Notes: a model not told the origin generated them from the sequence alone. A DNA stretch of 52,116 bases from Streptomyces toxytricini (GCF_014649915.1 NZ_BMTY01000025.1:1-52116), one strand, 5' to 3'; shown: positions 16,060 through 23,777, counted from the first letter of the stretch. Program-made: numbers and translations.

Positions 16060-17322
16060 TCAGGCACCGCCGCCGCCCGCCGCGTCCTGCCGCCCGTCCG
16101 CGAACGGCCGGGTCACGACGCGCACGGTGTTGGCCGCGGCGACCGCGCAGTGCGTCGCGAGTTCCGCCGTCGGCGCCTCGGCGCAGACGATGCCGGCGTA
16201 GCCGCGGCTGTCGCCGAGGTGTTCGAGCCGGTCGCCCGGCCGTTTGACCGGGTACCACGCCGGCGCGCCGGGCAGGCCGGCCAGCCGCTCCAGCCCGTCG
16301 ACACCCGCGAACACCCCGGGCTGCGCCGGGTAGGCCAGGACGAAGGCGAGAGCAGGGCCCGCCGGCGTCCCGAGGCCGGCGTCCATGAGCCGCGGCCGTC
16401 GGCCGAGCGCGGCCTCGACCAGGGCCTCGTACACGTTGGCGCCGAGGGCCCGGCACAGCGCCTCGCCGACGAGAGCACCGCCGATCCGCGGGTTGACCTC
16501 CACCACCTCGGGCCCCTCGGCCGTCAGCGCGAACTCCACGTGCGCGAACCGGTCGGTGTAGCCGAGGGCCGCGAGCACCTTCCCGACCAGGTCCTCCAAC
16601 TGCCGGCTCTGCGCCGGGGGGAAGGCGACGGGGAAGGCGGTCACCTCCTCCCGGAAGTACGGCTCGGGGGACATCAGCCGGCTGGAGACGCCCAGGAGCC
16701 TGGTGCGGCCCGCCCAGGTGAGGGTTTCCGCACTGTAGACCGGCCCGGGGAAGAACGGTTCGGCGAACAGCCGCCCCGTCAGCGGGCGGTCCGCCGCCTC
16801 GCGGAGCGCCGCGTCCAGCCCCGGCTCGTCGCGGACCAGCCAGACGTTCCGGCTGCCGGTGCCCGCCGTGTCCTTGAGGATCGCGGGCAGTCCGGTCTCC
16901 TTCAGCACGGCCGACCGCAGCCCGTCCGCGTCCGGGGCCTCCGCGGCGGGTGCCCGCGTCAGTCCCGCTCGGTGCAGCAGGGTCCGTACGCGGGCCTTGT
17001 CGCGGGTGAGCCGCAGCACTTCGGGCGGCGCGCCGGGCAGGCCGAAGCGGGCCGTCAGTTCGGCGCCGGCCAGGGTCCACGTGTCCGTCGAGCTGATCAG
17101 CCCGCGCAGCCCCGGCAGCCGGTGCAGCTCGGCGGAAACGGCAGCGGTGTCGAAGGTGTCCACGGAGACGACGTCCAGCGCGCCGGGCTCCAACCGGCCC
17201 AGTTCGTGGGCGTACCAGCCGGCGTCCCGGGTGAGCAGCACGAGCCGCTCGCCGAGCGACTCGGCAGCCCGCACCAGGTGCCCCAGGCCGAAGGTGAGCG
17301 ATTCCAGGCAGGCCACGGTCAT
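16060..17322 (-). CDS. ATP-grasp carboxylate-amine ligase in cobalamin-riboswitch operon
   Basis: 420 aa from ATG 17322, overlapping the PLP-enzyme stop as ATGA. Central ATP-grasp fold: ATP-binding Lys strand LPAILKDTAGTGSRNVWLV (about 145-163), a second Lys/Glu region EPFFPGPVYSAETL, and the Mg-binding block HVEFALT..EVVEVNPRIGG (Glu263, Glu275, Asn277). Such enzymes activate a carboxylate as acyl phosphate and join it to an amine, as in L-amino-acid ligases and staphyloferrin- or peptide-like pathways. The N-terminal 90 residues form a divergent pre-ATP-grasp domain. Coupled to a kinase and a PLP enzyme, it probably ligates the amino acid they make. Partner substrate unknown. Confidence 0.82.
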   Translation of the reverse strand: MTVACLESLTFGLGHLVRAAESLGERLVLLTRDAGWYAHELGRLEPGALDVVSVDTFDTAAVSAELHRLPGLRGLISSTDTWTLAGAELTARFGLPGAPPEVLRLTRDKARVRTLLHRAGLTRAPAAEAPDADGLRSAVLKETGLPAILKDTAGTGSRNVWLVRDEPGLDAALREAADRPLTGRLFAEPFFPGPVYSAETLTWAGRTRLLGVSSRLMSPEPYFREEVTAFPVAFPPAQSRQLEDLVGKVLAALGYTDRFAHVEFALTAEGPEVVEVNPRIGGALVGEALCRALGANVYEALVEAALGRRPRLMDAGLGTPAGPALAFVLAYPAQPGVFAGVDGLERLAGLPGAPAWYPVKRPGDRLEHLGDSRGYAGIVCAEAPTAELATHCAVAAANTVRVVTRPFADGRQDAAGGGGA

Positions 17323-18347
17323 GCCGCACGCCCCGTCCGCCCGCCGGGGGACTGCCTGCGGTCCCACGCCATCGTCGACCAGGGCATGGCCATCTCCTCC
17401 GGGGAACCGACCTCTAACGGTTTCAGGCAGGCGGGGTCGAGGGCCTCGGCGTGCCGGGCGTGCACGCGGTCCACGTACCGGTGCCCGGTGTCGGCCCCGA
17501 CCACGAGGTGCAGGTCGTCCGGGTGGCGGCGCGCCTCGTGGACGGCGGCCAGATAGGCGGCGCCCGTGGACAGGCCCGCGAAGACGGCGTGTTCGCGCAT
17601 CAGCGCCACCGTCCCGGCCATGGCGTGCGCGAAGTCCATCCAGTGCACGGTGTCGTACAGGCCGTGGCGGACGTTGGCGAAGTCGATCGAGGAGCCGATC
17701 CCCGCGATGATGGCATCCGGGTCGTGGTGGTCCTGGCTGCCGAAGGTCACGCTGCCGAAGGGCTGGACTCCCACCAGCCGCACGGCCGGATCGCGCCGCC
17801 GCAGCTGCTCCACCAGCCCGCCCGTCGAGGCGCCGGACCCGACCCCGCCGACGACGGCCAGCCGCCCCCGGCGGGCCGGGAGCGACTCCGCCACGAGGTC
17901 GGCGACCTCCCGGTAGCCCAGATAGTGGATGTCGTCGTGGTACTGCCGCATCCAGTGGACGTCCGGGCGCTCGGCGAGGATCTCCCGGACCCGGCGTACG
18001 CGCAGCTCCTGGTCCAGCCCGAGGTCCCGCGACGGCGCCACCTGCTCGACCGTGGCCCCCAGGATCTCCAACTGGGCGCGGGTGGTGGCGTCCACGGTCG
18101 TCGAGGCGACGATGTGGCAGCGCATGCCGTGGCGGTGGCACGCCAGGGCCAGGGCGTGGGCGTAGATGCCGCTGGAGCTGTCGACGAGGGTCTGCCCCGG
18201 CCGCACCCTGCCCTCCTCCAGCAGGCGGGCGACGGCGGCGAGCGCCGAGTAGACCTTCATGGACTCGAAGCGGATCAGGACGGCGCCCTCCGTCAGGGCG
18301 ACGAGGGCGGGGGCCTTGAGGGCGTCCGCGATGTGGGGGTGAATCAC
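17319..18347 (-). CDS. Cysteine-synthase-like PLP enzyme (fold type II), TTA-containing
   Basis: 342 aa from GTG 18347 with AAGGAGG six bases upstream; overlaps the kinase stop as GTGA. Fold-II landmarks: APALVALTE at the N-terminus, candidate Schiff-base Lys31 in FESMKVYSA (family SVKDR), SSSGIYAHALA (57-67, family SGNTG), the PLP-phosphate loop GVGSGASTGG (167-176) and GLSTGAA. Relatives do beta-replacement on O-acetyl- or O-phospho-serine (CysK, CysM, SbnA). Next to a PduX-like kinase, O-phosphothreonine or O-phosphoserine is the likely substrate, giving a beta-amino or N-substituted amino acid. Codon 311 is TTA (17417-17415), so translation should need the bldA tRNA. Confidence 0.85.
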   Translation of the reverse strand: MIHPHIADALKAPALVALTEGAVLIRFESMKVYSALAAVARLLEEGRVRPGQTLVDSSSGIYAHALALACHRHGMRCHIVASTTVDATTRAQLEILGATVEQVAPSRDLGLDQELRVRRVREILAERPDVHWMRQYHDDIHYLGYREVADLVAESLPARRGRLAVVGGVGSGASTGGLVEQLRRRDPAVRLVGVQPFGSVTFGSQDHHDPDAIIAGIGSSIDFANVRHGLYDTVHWMDFAHAMAGTVALMREHAVFAGLSTGAAYLAAVHEARRHPDDLHLVVGADTGHRYVDRVHARHAEALDPACLKPLEVGSPEEMAMPWSTMAWDRRQSPGGRTGRAA

Positions 18348-19216
18348 CCGTATCCTCCTTGGGTGAAGGCGCAGCGGTGTCCGAGGGAGCGGAAGAAGGC
18401 GGAGAGCTCCTCGCGGGCGGGGAAGCCGATCCGGCGGGTGAAGAGGTAGCCGATCAGCGATCCGGTGTGGGCGACGAAGAGGCCGTCCGCCCCGAACTCC
18501 TCCCGGTGCGCGAGGACCGCGTCGAAGGAACGTTTCGGCAGAGCCTCCTGCGACAGGACGGCGCTGGTGGTCGACGCCCGGGCCACGGCCGCCGGGTCCC
18601 CGGCGGCGAAGCCCTTGAGGAGCTCGTCCAGGGACCGCCCGTACTCCTGCGCGCGCCTCCGGTACTGCCGCAGCAGCAGCGGCGTCACCGCCGAGGTGTC
18701 CACGGTGCCGGGCTCGACGGCGTACGCGGTGTGGAAGCCGATGCCGGTGCCGAGCCTGCGCACCAGCCGGTGGCGGGCGCTCAGGTACAGCGCGAACTCG
18801 TCGAGGAAGACGCTGTCCGACCGCTCGATCGCCGACAGGACGCCCGCAGCAGCCCGGGGGTCGAAGGGCAGCGAGAACACCCGGCACAGGCAGCGCAGCA
18901 CGGCCACGATGTCCGCCGTCGAACTCGCCATCCCCACGCCCGCCGGCAGGTCGGTGTGCACGGTCCAGCGGCCCGCCGGCAGGCGCAGCCCGTACCGCTC
19001 GGCGAACAGGAGGGCCGCGCGGGCCGCCTTCGGGCCGAGCTGCGGCGCCCCGGGCACCGGCTCCGCCCCGGGGGTGAAGTACACGCGGGAGTACCGGGCC
19101 ACGGGGAACGACACGAGGGCGATGTCCGGGTCGGGGGAGGGGCGCAGCGGGCCCTGCCAGAGTTCGCCGAGCGTTCCGTGGCACACGCCGGCGAACGTCC
19201 CGTCGGCCCTGGTCAC
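18344..19216 (-). CDS. PduX/BluE-like L-threonine kinase (GHMP superfamily), first gene of cobalamin-riboswitch operon
   Basis: 290 aa from GTG 19216, with GAGGAGGG nine bases upstream. It has the PduX pattern: CHGTLGELWQGPL at residues 12-24, FPVARYSRVYF, the GHMP phosphate-binding loop LPAGVGMASSTADI (90-103), IERSDSVFLDEFALY, and a C-terminal VLSQEALPKRSFDAVL..GADGLFVAHTGSLIGYL. PduX and BluE phosphorylate L-threonine for the aminopropanol arm of cobalamin. Length matches (about 300 aa). No CobD/CobC decarboxylase follows; instead a fold-II PLP enzyme is coupled to it. So it may supply O-phosphothreonine (or phosphoserine) to a different pathway. The kinase call is firm; the exact amino acid is inferred. 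Confidence 0.87.
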   Translation of the reverse strand: MTRADGTFAGVCHGTLGELWQGPLRPSPDPDIALVSFPVARYSRVYFTPGAEPVPGAPQLGPKAARAALLFAERYGLRLPAGRWTVHTDLPAGVGMASSTADIVAVLRCLCRVFSLPFDPRAAAGVLSAIERSDSVFLDEFALYLSARHRLVRRLGTGIGFHTAYAVEPGTVDTSAVTPLLLRQYRRRAQEYGRSLDELLKGFAAGDPAAVARASTTSAVLSQEALPKRSFDAVLAHREEFGADGLFVAHTGSLIGYLFTRRIGFPAREELSAFFRSLGHRCAFTQGGYG

Positions 19217-19224
19217 GAACGGCT

Positions 19225-19270
19225 CCCTCCTCGTCGCCCGGCCCCGGGGAGGCGGGCGCGAAGAGGAGGG
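19225..19270 (-). promoter_or_regulatory. SD-sequestering hairpin in the riboswitch expression platform
   Basis: On the minus strand CCCTCCTC (19270-19263) is perfectly complementary to GAGGAGGG (19232-19225), the Shine-Dalgarno of the kinase gene. An inner CGCCCG/CGGGCG pair extends the stem. This gives a simple translation-off structure that the upstream aptamer could favour when cobalamin is bound. Confidence 0.65.
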
Positions 19271-19357
19271 CCGCGCCGCACCGCGTGCGCGCCTGCCCGC
19301 TCGTCCCGCCGACCCGGCCCTCGAGGTCACCGTGAACAGCGCGTGCGTGCCGCACGC

Positions 19358-19540
19358 GCGCAGTGGCAGGTCTTCGGACTCGTGGGCGCGGGCCCGCAGG
19401 CCCTCTCCTACCGGCCGCCGCTTCCCGTGCCCCGTACGGAGCCCAGTGCCGATGACGGCTTTCGTTCCCACACACCGCTGCGGGTCAGTCCCGGAATCGC
19501 ACCGGGTTCCCTCTTGCGACGCGCCACCGCAGCGGTGACG
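19358..19540 (-). ncRNA. Cobalamin riboswitch (upstream of kinase/PLP/ATP-grasp/methyltransferase operon)
   Basis: Read on the minus strand: GAGGGAACCCGGTGCGATTC, CTGACCCGCAGCGGT, GTCATCGGCACTGGG, CCGGTAGGAGA and the closing block GAGTCCGAAGACCTGCCACT. These are the core and peripheral blocks of actinobacterial adenosylcobalamin riboswitches in the right order and spacing. It lies about 145 bases before the kinase start. A weak -10 (TACGCT, 19564-19559) precedes it. The operon is expected to be expressed when cobalamin is low. Confidence 0.95.
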
Positions 19541-19859
19541 CGAACCGACTGCCCGACCAGCGTAGGCAGGCCCCGCGGGCCGCGACAGGGCGCCCGCGGG
19601 CGGCTGGCGCGATGTACGCCGTTCCCGTGCGGGGCGCCCGGGGACGGGGAGCGCGGGGCCGGTGCCGCAGCGCGCGCCCGCCCGCAGCGCCCGACCAGCA
19701 CCGCCCCGGCCCGGCGGGCGCGGCGCCTCCGCGGCCCGGCCCGAGGGGTGCGGAATCCGCCCCGGCGGGGGAAGTTGTCCGGAACACCCCTGTCGCGGCC
19801 GGCGGGTCGGGACGGCTCCACGCCGCGGGGGCACCCACCGGTCCTGGGAGGCGGCGGCC

Positions 19860-19990
19860 CGGGGCGCCGGCGGTGCGGGTCCGGCCGCCACCGCTACCAG
19901 CGGCACCCCGATCGCGGCAAGCCGCTGCGCGAACTCCTCGTCGGGCGGCGTGCACACCCGCATCCCGGCCTCCGGCCCCTCGGACGGCGC
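19860..19990 (-). pseudogene. Remnant of a GT-B (UGT/rhamnosyltransferase-like) glycosyltransferase N-terminus
   Basis: In the minus-strand frame through an ATG at 19963 the peptide RVCTPPDEEFAQRL followed by AAIGVPLVAV closely follows the segment of Streptomyces glycosyltransferases of the MRVLLSTxGSRGDVEPL family (usually EVRVCAPPDEEFAERL and GVPLVPVG). About 30 residues match. The upstream SRGDVEP block and all downstream catalytic regions are missing, and the frame dissolves into Arg/Pro-rich sequence. The rest of the 19545-20124 interval holds no gene. Confidence 0.5.
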
Positions 19991-20124
19991 GCGCTCCGCG
20001 CGAAAAGACGCCCGGAGCGTGTGACCTGTCGGTGTGGCAGCCGCGTTGCGGGCGCCGTGCGCGGTAGGTCTGGGGTCGCCGCCCGGAGCAGGGCGGCCGC
20101 CCGCAGTTCGCAGCAGGAGGCAAG

Positions 20125-20328
20125 ATGGCCAAGGGCACGGTCAAGTGGTTCAGCGCGGAGAAGGGGTTCGGGTTCATCGCCCAGGACGGGGGAGGACCGG
20201 ACGTCTTCGCCCACTACTCGGGGATCGCCGGAAGCGGCTACCGCGAGCTCATGGAGGGCGAGCAGGTCAGCTTCGACATCACCCAGTCGGACCGGGGCCT
20301 GCAGGCGGAGAACATCATCCGCCACTGA
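20125..20328 (+). CDS. Cold-shock domain protein (CspA family)
   Basis: 67 aa from ATG 20125 with AGGAGG upstream. RNP1-like KGFGFIAQDGG and RNP2-like DVFAHYSGI are present. N-terminus MAKGTVKWFSAEKGFGF is canonical. Binds single-stranded RNA/DNA as an RNA chaperone. Length is normal. The 5' side carries a long untranslated stretch without clear promoter elements. Followed by an 80-aa gene after 59 bases. Confidence 0.95.
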   Translation: MAKGTVKWFSAEKGFGFIAQDGGGPDVFAHYSGIAGSGYRELMEGEQVSFDITQSDRGLQAENIIRH

Positions 20329-20387
20329 CGGCCCGCCAGGCACCGGTCGGCCGACCTTCCAGGTCACAGCACTAGGAGGGTCGTTCC

Positions 20388-20630
20388 GTGGGTAGGGGGC
20401 CTGCCGTGGACAGCGAGCACCGTGCCCTGCAAGCGGCCCGCCTCATCGAGGAGATCCTCCAGGCGGCGCACCGCGGCGACGACCGCCGCATCGACACCCT
20501 CCTCGCCCGCCTGGCCCAGGTCGGCAAGATCCGGGACCTCTTCGCCCTGCGCGAGCGGCTCTACGGGCTCCGGCCCGGTCTGCCGCCCGCCCGGCCCCCG
20601 GCGGCCCGCGGCGCGCTCCCCGCGCGCTGA
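20388..20630 (+). CDS. Small helical hypothetical protein
   Basis: 80 aa from GTG 20388 with AGGAGGG seven bases upstream. Charged amphipathic helices (DSEHRALQAARLIEEILQAAHRGDD, then IDTLLARLAQVGKIRDLFALRERL) and a Pro-rich tail. I do not recognise a family. The strong RBS and its position 59 bases after the cold-shock gene suggest co-transcription. Confidence 0.55.
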   Translation: MGRGPAVDSEHRALQAARLIEEILQAAHRGDDRRIDTLLARLAQVGKIRDLFALRERLYGLRPGLPPARPPAARGALPAR

Positions 20631-20639
20631 GCCGCCGGG

Positions 20640-20658
20640 GCGCCGGGCCGGCCGGCGC
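20640..20658. terminator. Short GC hairpin between convergent genes
   Basis: GCGCCGG and CCGGCGC flank a five-base loop, between the small plus-strand gene and the convergent peptidase gene. No U-tract. Confidence 0.4.
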
Positions 20659-20663
20659 GCCGC

Positions 20664-22169
20664 TCAGGGGGCGCAGACCGTGTCGCGGGCGGGGAGCGTG
20701 CCGTCCCGCAGGTAGTCGTTCGCCGCCTGCCGGGCGCACGGACCGTGCGGCGACCCGAGGACGCCGTGCGTGCGGACGGGGACGGTCACCAGGCGGGAGC
20801 CGCGCATCCTGCGGTGCATGCCCAGCCCGCCCTCGTACGTGGTGCGGGTGTCGCCGGCGGCCTGGAGCTGGAGCGAGGGCACGTCGTTGCCGATCTCCGG
20901 GAACTCCTCGCGCGGCCGCTCCCGCCAGAAGGCGCACGGCACCGGGCCGTTCACGAGCGGCCCGAACACCGGCTGCGCGGCGCGCGACCGCTCGACGGCG
21001 CGCCGGTACCAGTCGGGATCGCGCGGAGTCGTGACGTCGCCGCAGACGGTCGCCGTGGCGGCCGAGAGGTCGACGTCGGCCCCCGTGGCGCTCGGCCGCA
21101 GCAGGGCCGTCAGCACGGCGCGCAGGTCCTCGGAGGCCTCGACGGGCCGTCCCGAGGCCGCGTCGAGGAGTTGGCGCACCGCGCCGGCGTACAGCGCGTT
21201 GTCGGCCTCGTCCATGCCGTACGCGTGGAGGACGAGCGGCAGCACGTGGTCGTCGACGTGGAACCCGGCGACGGGGATCGGCCGCTCCGCCGCCTTCCGC
21301 ACGAGGCCCTCGACGGTCGCCCGGACGGCCGCCGCGGTGGAGCCGAGACCGTGGCCGGGGTGCTGAGCGGCCCAGGCGGCGAACTCGTCGAGGGCCCGCT
21401 CGGCGGCCGGGCCCATGGCCTGCTGCGTCCGCATCCAGTACGCGGCGGGGTCGGGCGCGCTGTCCAGCACCAGCCGGTCGACGCGCCCGGGGAACATCTG
21501 CGCGTACACCGCGCCGAGGACGGCGCCGTACGACTGGCCGAAGAACGAAGTCCTCCGCTCGCCCAGCACGCTGCGGACCAGGTCCATGTCGCGGGCGGTG
21601 TTGCGGGTCGAGACGTGCGGCAGCACGTCCGCGTGCTCCTTCCAGCACGCGTCCGCGTCGGCCTTCGCCATCCGCACGGCCTCCTCGAAGCCCGCCCGGT
21701 CCGCGCCCGCGGACCGCAGCCACGTCCCGCGCTCCAGCCCGCAGTCCAGCGGACTGCTCGCGCCGAGGCCGCGGGTGTCCATTCCGATGACGTCGTACGC
21801 CGCCGCGGTCTCGGGCGCCATCCAGGCCCGCACGTCGGCCGGCACGGCGAGGCCCCGCGTGCCCGGGCCGCCCGGGTTGGTCTGCAGGATGCCGCGGCGC
21901 TTCGCCGGGTCGGCGGCCCGGATCCGGGAGACCGCCAACCGGATCGTGCGGCCGCGGGGGCGGGCGTAGTCCAGCGGCACGGTGACCGCGGTGCACTCCA
22001 GGCCCTCCGGTGCCGGGTCGAGCCCCGGGCAGGCGGTCCAGGTGAGCGACTGGCCGCGGAACCGGTCCAGGCCGTCGGCGGCGGCCGCCGAGGCGTCCGG
22101 CGCGGTGCCGGGTGCCAGTCCGGCGGCCAGGGACAGGGTGAGGGCGGCGACGGCCGCGGGGCGCTTCAT
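20664..22169 (-). CDS. Secreted alpha/beta-hydrolase peptidase, tripeptidyl aminopeptidase (Tap) type
   Basis: 501 aa from ATG 22169 (GTG 22178 is an alternative). A signal peptide is clear: MKRPAAVAALTLSLAAG with Ala-rich cleavage near residue 30. The family signs are LDYARPRGRTIRLAVSRI, LQTNPGGPGTRGL (oxyanion region), the nucleophile elbow GQSYGAVLG, and a C-terminal Tap domain with Cys residues and THGVLGSPHGPCARQAANDYL bearing the likely catalytic His. It releases N-terminal di- or tripeptides outside the cell. No RBS is visible; a TAGCGT element seven bases before the ATG suggests a leaderless mRNA, which is common for this family. Confidence 0.85.
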   Translation of the reverse strand: MKRPAAVAALTLSLAAGLAPGTAPDASAAAADGLDRFRGQSLTWTACPGLDPAPEGLECTAVTVPLDYARPRGRTIRLAVSRIRAADPAKRRGILQTNPGGPGTRGLAVPADVRAWMAPETAAAYDVIGMDTRGLGASSPLDCGLERGTWLRSAGADRAGFEEAVRMAKADADACWKEHADVLPHVSTRNTARDMDLVRSVLGERRTSFFGQSYGAVLGAVYAQMFPGRVDRLVLDSAPDPAAYWMRTQQAMGPAAERALDEFAAWAAQHPGHGLGSTAAAVRATVEGLVRKAAERPIPVAGFHVDDHVLPLVLHAYGMDEADNALYAGAVRQLLDAASGRPVEASEDLRAVLTALLRPSATGADVDLSAATATVCGDVTTPRDPDWYRRAVERSRAAQPVFGPLVNGPVPCAFWRERPREEFPEIGNDVPSLQLQAAGDTRTTYEGGLGMHRRMRGSRLVTVPVRTHGVLGSPHGPCARQAANDYLRDGTLPARDTVCAP

Positions 22170-22248
22170 GGCGCTCACGCTAGGGACGGGACGGGCCGCC
22201 GATCCATGGGGCGCGGCCCCCGGGCCGGGCTGCGGCCGGCCCCCCGTC

Positions 22249-22291
22249 GCCGGTGGGGCGAACCCCCGCCGCCGGTGGGGTGAACCCCCGC
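22249..22291. repeat. Two tandem about 22-base units, each a small GGGG/CCCC hairpin
   Basis: The unit GCCGGTGGGGYGAACCCCC occurs at 22249-22269 and again from 22271, differing at one base of the loop (CGAA or TGAA). Each folds as GGGG-YGAA-CCCC, a tetraloop hairpin. They lie in the divergent interval between the Tap peptidase and hemerythrin genes. Confidence 0.6.
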
Positions 22292-22325
22292 ATGGGGCTC
22301 CGGCGGCGGGGCAGGCGGCGGAGGA

Positions 22326-22346
22326 GTCCGGACACCCGGTCCGGAC
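22326..22346. promoter_or_regulatory. Duplicated GTCCGGAC palindrome before the hemerythrin gene
   Basis: GTCCGGAC (22326-22333), five bases, GTCCGGAC (22339-22346). Each half is a palindrome, so the pair is both a direct and an inverted repeat. It ends 20 bases before the hemerythrin ATG and could be an operator or a hairpin occluding the start. Confidence 0.4.
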
Positions 22347-22365
22347 CCCGTCCGGGAGGCAGACC

Positions 22366-22926
22366 ATGGGACACGGTGGAGACGTGGTGCGGGAGCTCAC
22401 CGCCGACCACGACGAGGTGAAGGAGTTCTTCGGCCGGCTGGAGACCGCCGCGGACGGCGGGGAGCGGCGACGGATCGCCGACCAGCTGACCATCGAACTC
22501 GTCCGGCACTCGGTCGCGGAGGAGCAGTACCTCTACCCGGCCGTGCGCGAGCACCTCGACGGCGGCGACCTCATCGCCGACAAGGAGATCGCCGACCACA
22601 CCCGCGTCGAGGAGATGCTGAAAGAGCTGGAGTCGATGGACCCGGACGAGGCGCGGTTCACCAGCTGCGTGGCCGCCCTGCGGACGGAGGTCCTCGCGCA
22701 CATCCGGGACGAGGAGGAGAACCTCTTCCCGACCCTGCGCCACAACTGCTCCCAGGAGGCGCTCGACGAGCTCGGCGACCGCATCCGCCGGGCGAAGAAG
22801 ACCGCGCCGACCCGCCCGCACCCGGGCAGCCCCTCCACGCCCCCGGCGAACAAGCTCCTCGCGCCGGGCATGGGCATGGTGGACCGCGTCCGGGACTTCG
22901 TCACCGGCCGGGGGAAGTCGGACTGA
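22366..22926 (+). CDS. Hemerythrin HHE-domain protein
   Basis: 186 aa from ATG 22366 with GGGAGG upstream. Iron-ligand pattern of HHE proteins: H15 in LTADHDEVKEFF, H48..E52 in LVRHSVAEEQYLYP, a His in IADHTRVEEML and HIRDEEENLFP. C-terminal Pro-rich linker then a short amphipathic end. Such proteins bind a di-iron site and sense or store O2/NO or help in oxidative stress. Neighbouring catalase, Hsp20 and CsbD fit a stress role. Its 3' end overlaps the convergent STAS gene by 26 bases. Confidence 0.88.
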   Translation: MGHGGDVVRELTADHDEVKEFFGRLETAADGGERRRIADQLTIELVRHSVAEEQYLYPAVREHLDGGDLIADKEIADHTRVEEMLKELESMDPDEARFTSCVAALRTEVLAHIRDEEENLFPTLRHNCSQEALDELGDRIRRAKKTAPTRPHPGSPSTPPANKLLAPGMGMVDRVRDFVTGRGKSD

Positions 22927-23617
22927 CCCGCGGCGCAGTGAGCGCGCCGTCCAGTCGGGCGGCGGACTCCACGCAGCCGACGGCGCGGGGGTGCCGGACG
23001 ACCGGGTCCGTGAGCCGGCGGGGGCCCACGACGACCAGGAGCCGGCCCCGGGCGGCCGGGGAGCGGCCCAGGTCGGCGAGGGCCGCTGCGGCGGGCGGGG
23101 TCATCGCCTCCATGCCGTCCAGCCCGATCACGTAGCGGGGCGTTCCCGGATCGGCGGCGGCCAGGGCCGCGCGGAGGGCGGGGCCCTGGCCGCCGCCGAC
23201 GCATCCGTGCACGAGCGCGAGCCCGAAGCCGGCCGGGAAGCACGGCAGAGTCGGGTCGGGACGGCGCCCGGTGCCGGCGACGGCCGGCAGCTGCAATACC
23301 GCCGGTGCGGCGGCCGCGACCGTCAGCGGGCGGCCGGTTTCGGCGGCGCGGCGCTCGGTCGCGAGCAGCACCTCCAGGCCCGAGGGGTCCCGGAACGAGG
23401 CCCGGGCCACGTCGAGGGCGAGGCCGCCGGGGCAGGCGTCCAGGGCGGCGAGGACGATGCGGCGCAGCTCGCCGGCGCATTCGCCGTTGATCTCCCCCGA
23501 GATGCGGACGGTCGCGTTCTGTGCACCGTTGCGGGTGACGGCAACCTCAAGAGGGCCGCTCGCGCCGGGCCCTTGGGGCGGTTCGGCGGGGAGCGGGGGA
23601 TCTGTGGAGGCGGTCAT
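22901..23617 (-). CDS. Tandem STAS-domain protein (anti-anti-sigma-like)
   Basis: 238 aa from ATG 23617, GGGAG six bases upstream. Residues about 25-115 form a STAS domain (TVRISGEINGECAGELRRIVLAAL, then GGLALDVARASFRDPSGLEVLLA), with Ser in the FRDPSGLEVLL position where anti-anti-sigma factors are phosphorylated. A second, divergent STAS-like half follows (RYVIGLDGMEAMTPPAAAALADLG). Probably acts in a partner-switch with an anti-sigma kinase; none is visible here. A MEDS sensor domain is not present. Confidence 0.7.
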   Translation of the reverse strand: MTASTDPPLPAEPPQGPGASGPLEVAVTRNGAQNATVRISGEINGECAGELRRIVLAALDACPGGLALDVARASFRDPSGLEVLLATERRAAETGRPLTVAAAAPAVLQLPAVAGTGRRPDPTLPCFPAGFGLALVHGCVGGGQGPALRAALAAADPGTPRYVIGLDGMEAMTPPAAAALADLGRSPAARGRLLVVVGPRRLTDPVVRHPRAVGCVESAARLDGALTAPRVSPTSPGR

Positions 23618-23777
23618 GGGAGCTCCCGGAGAACCCAAACCACCTGGACAGCCCGCTGCTGGAATTGTCGACAAAGGGCCTTGCGTGTCCAGTTGACGGC
23701 CCGTGGGGGCCTGCCCGCCGCTTGCCCGCCCTGCCCCGCCCCGCCCCGCCGCGGGCCGGGCCCGGAGGGTGCACCGC

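Noticed and set aside
16060..18141. 693-aa protein fusing the PLP and ATP-grasp regions
   Set aside because: The N-terminal part is a shadow frame of the PLP gene; the ATGA junction at 17319-17322 supports two proteins.
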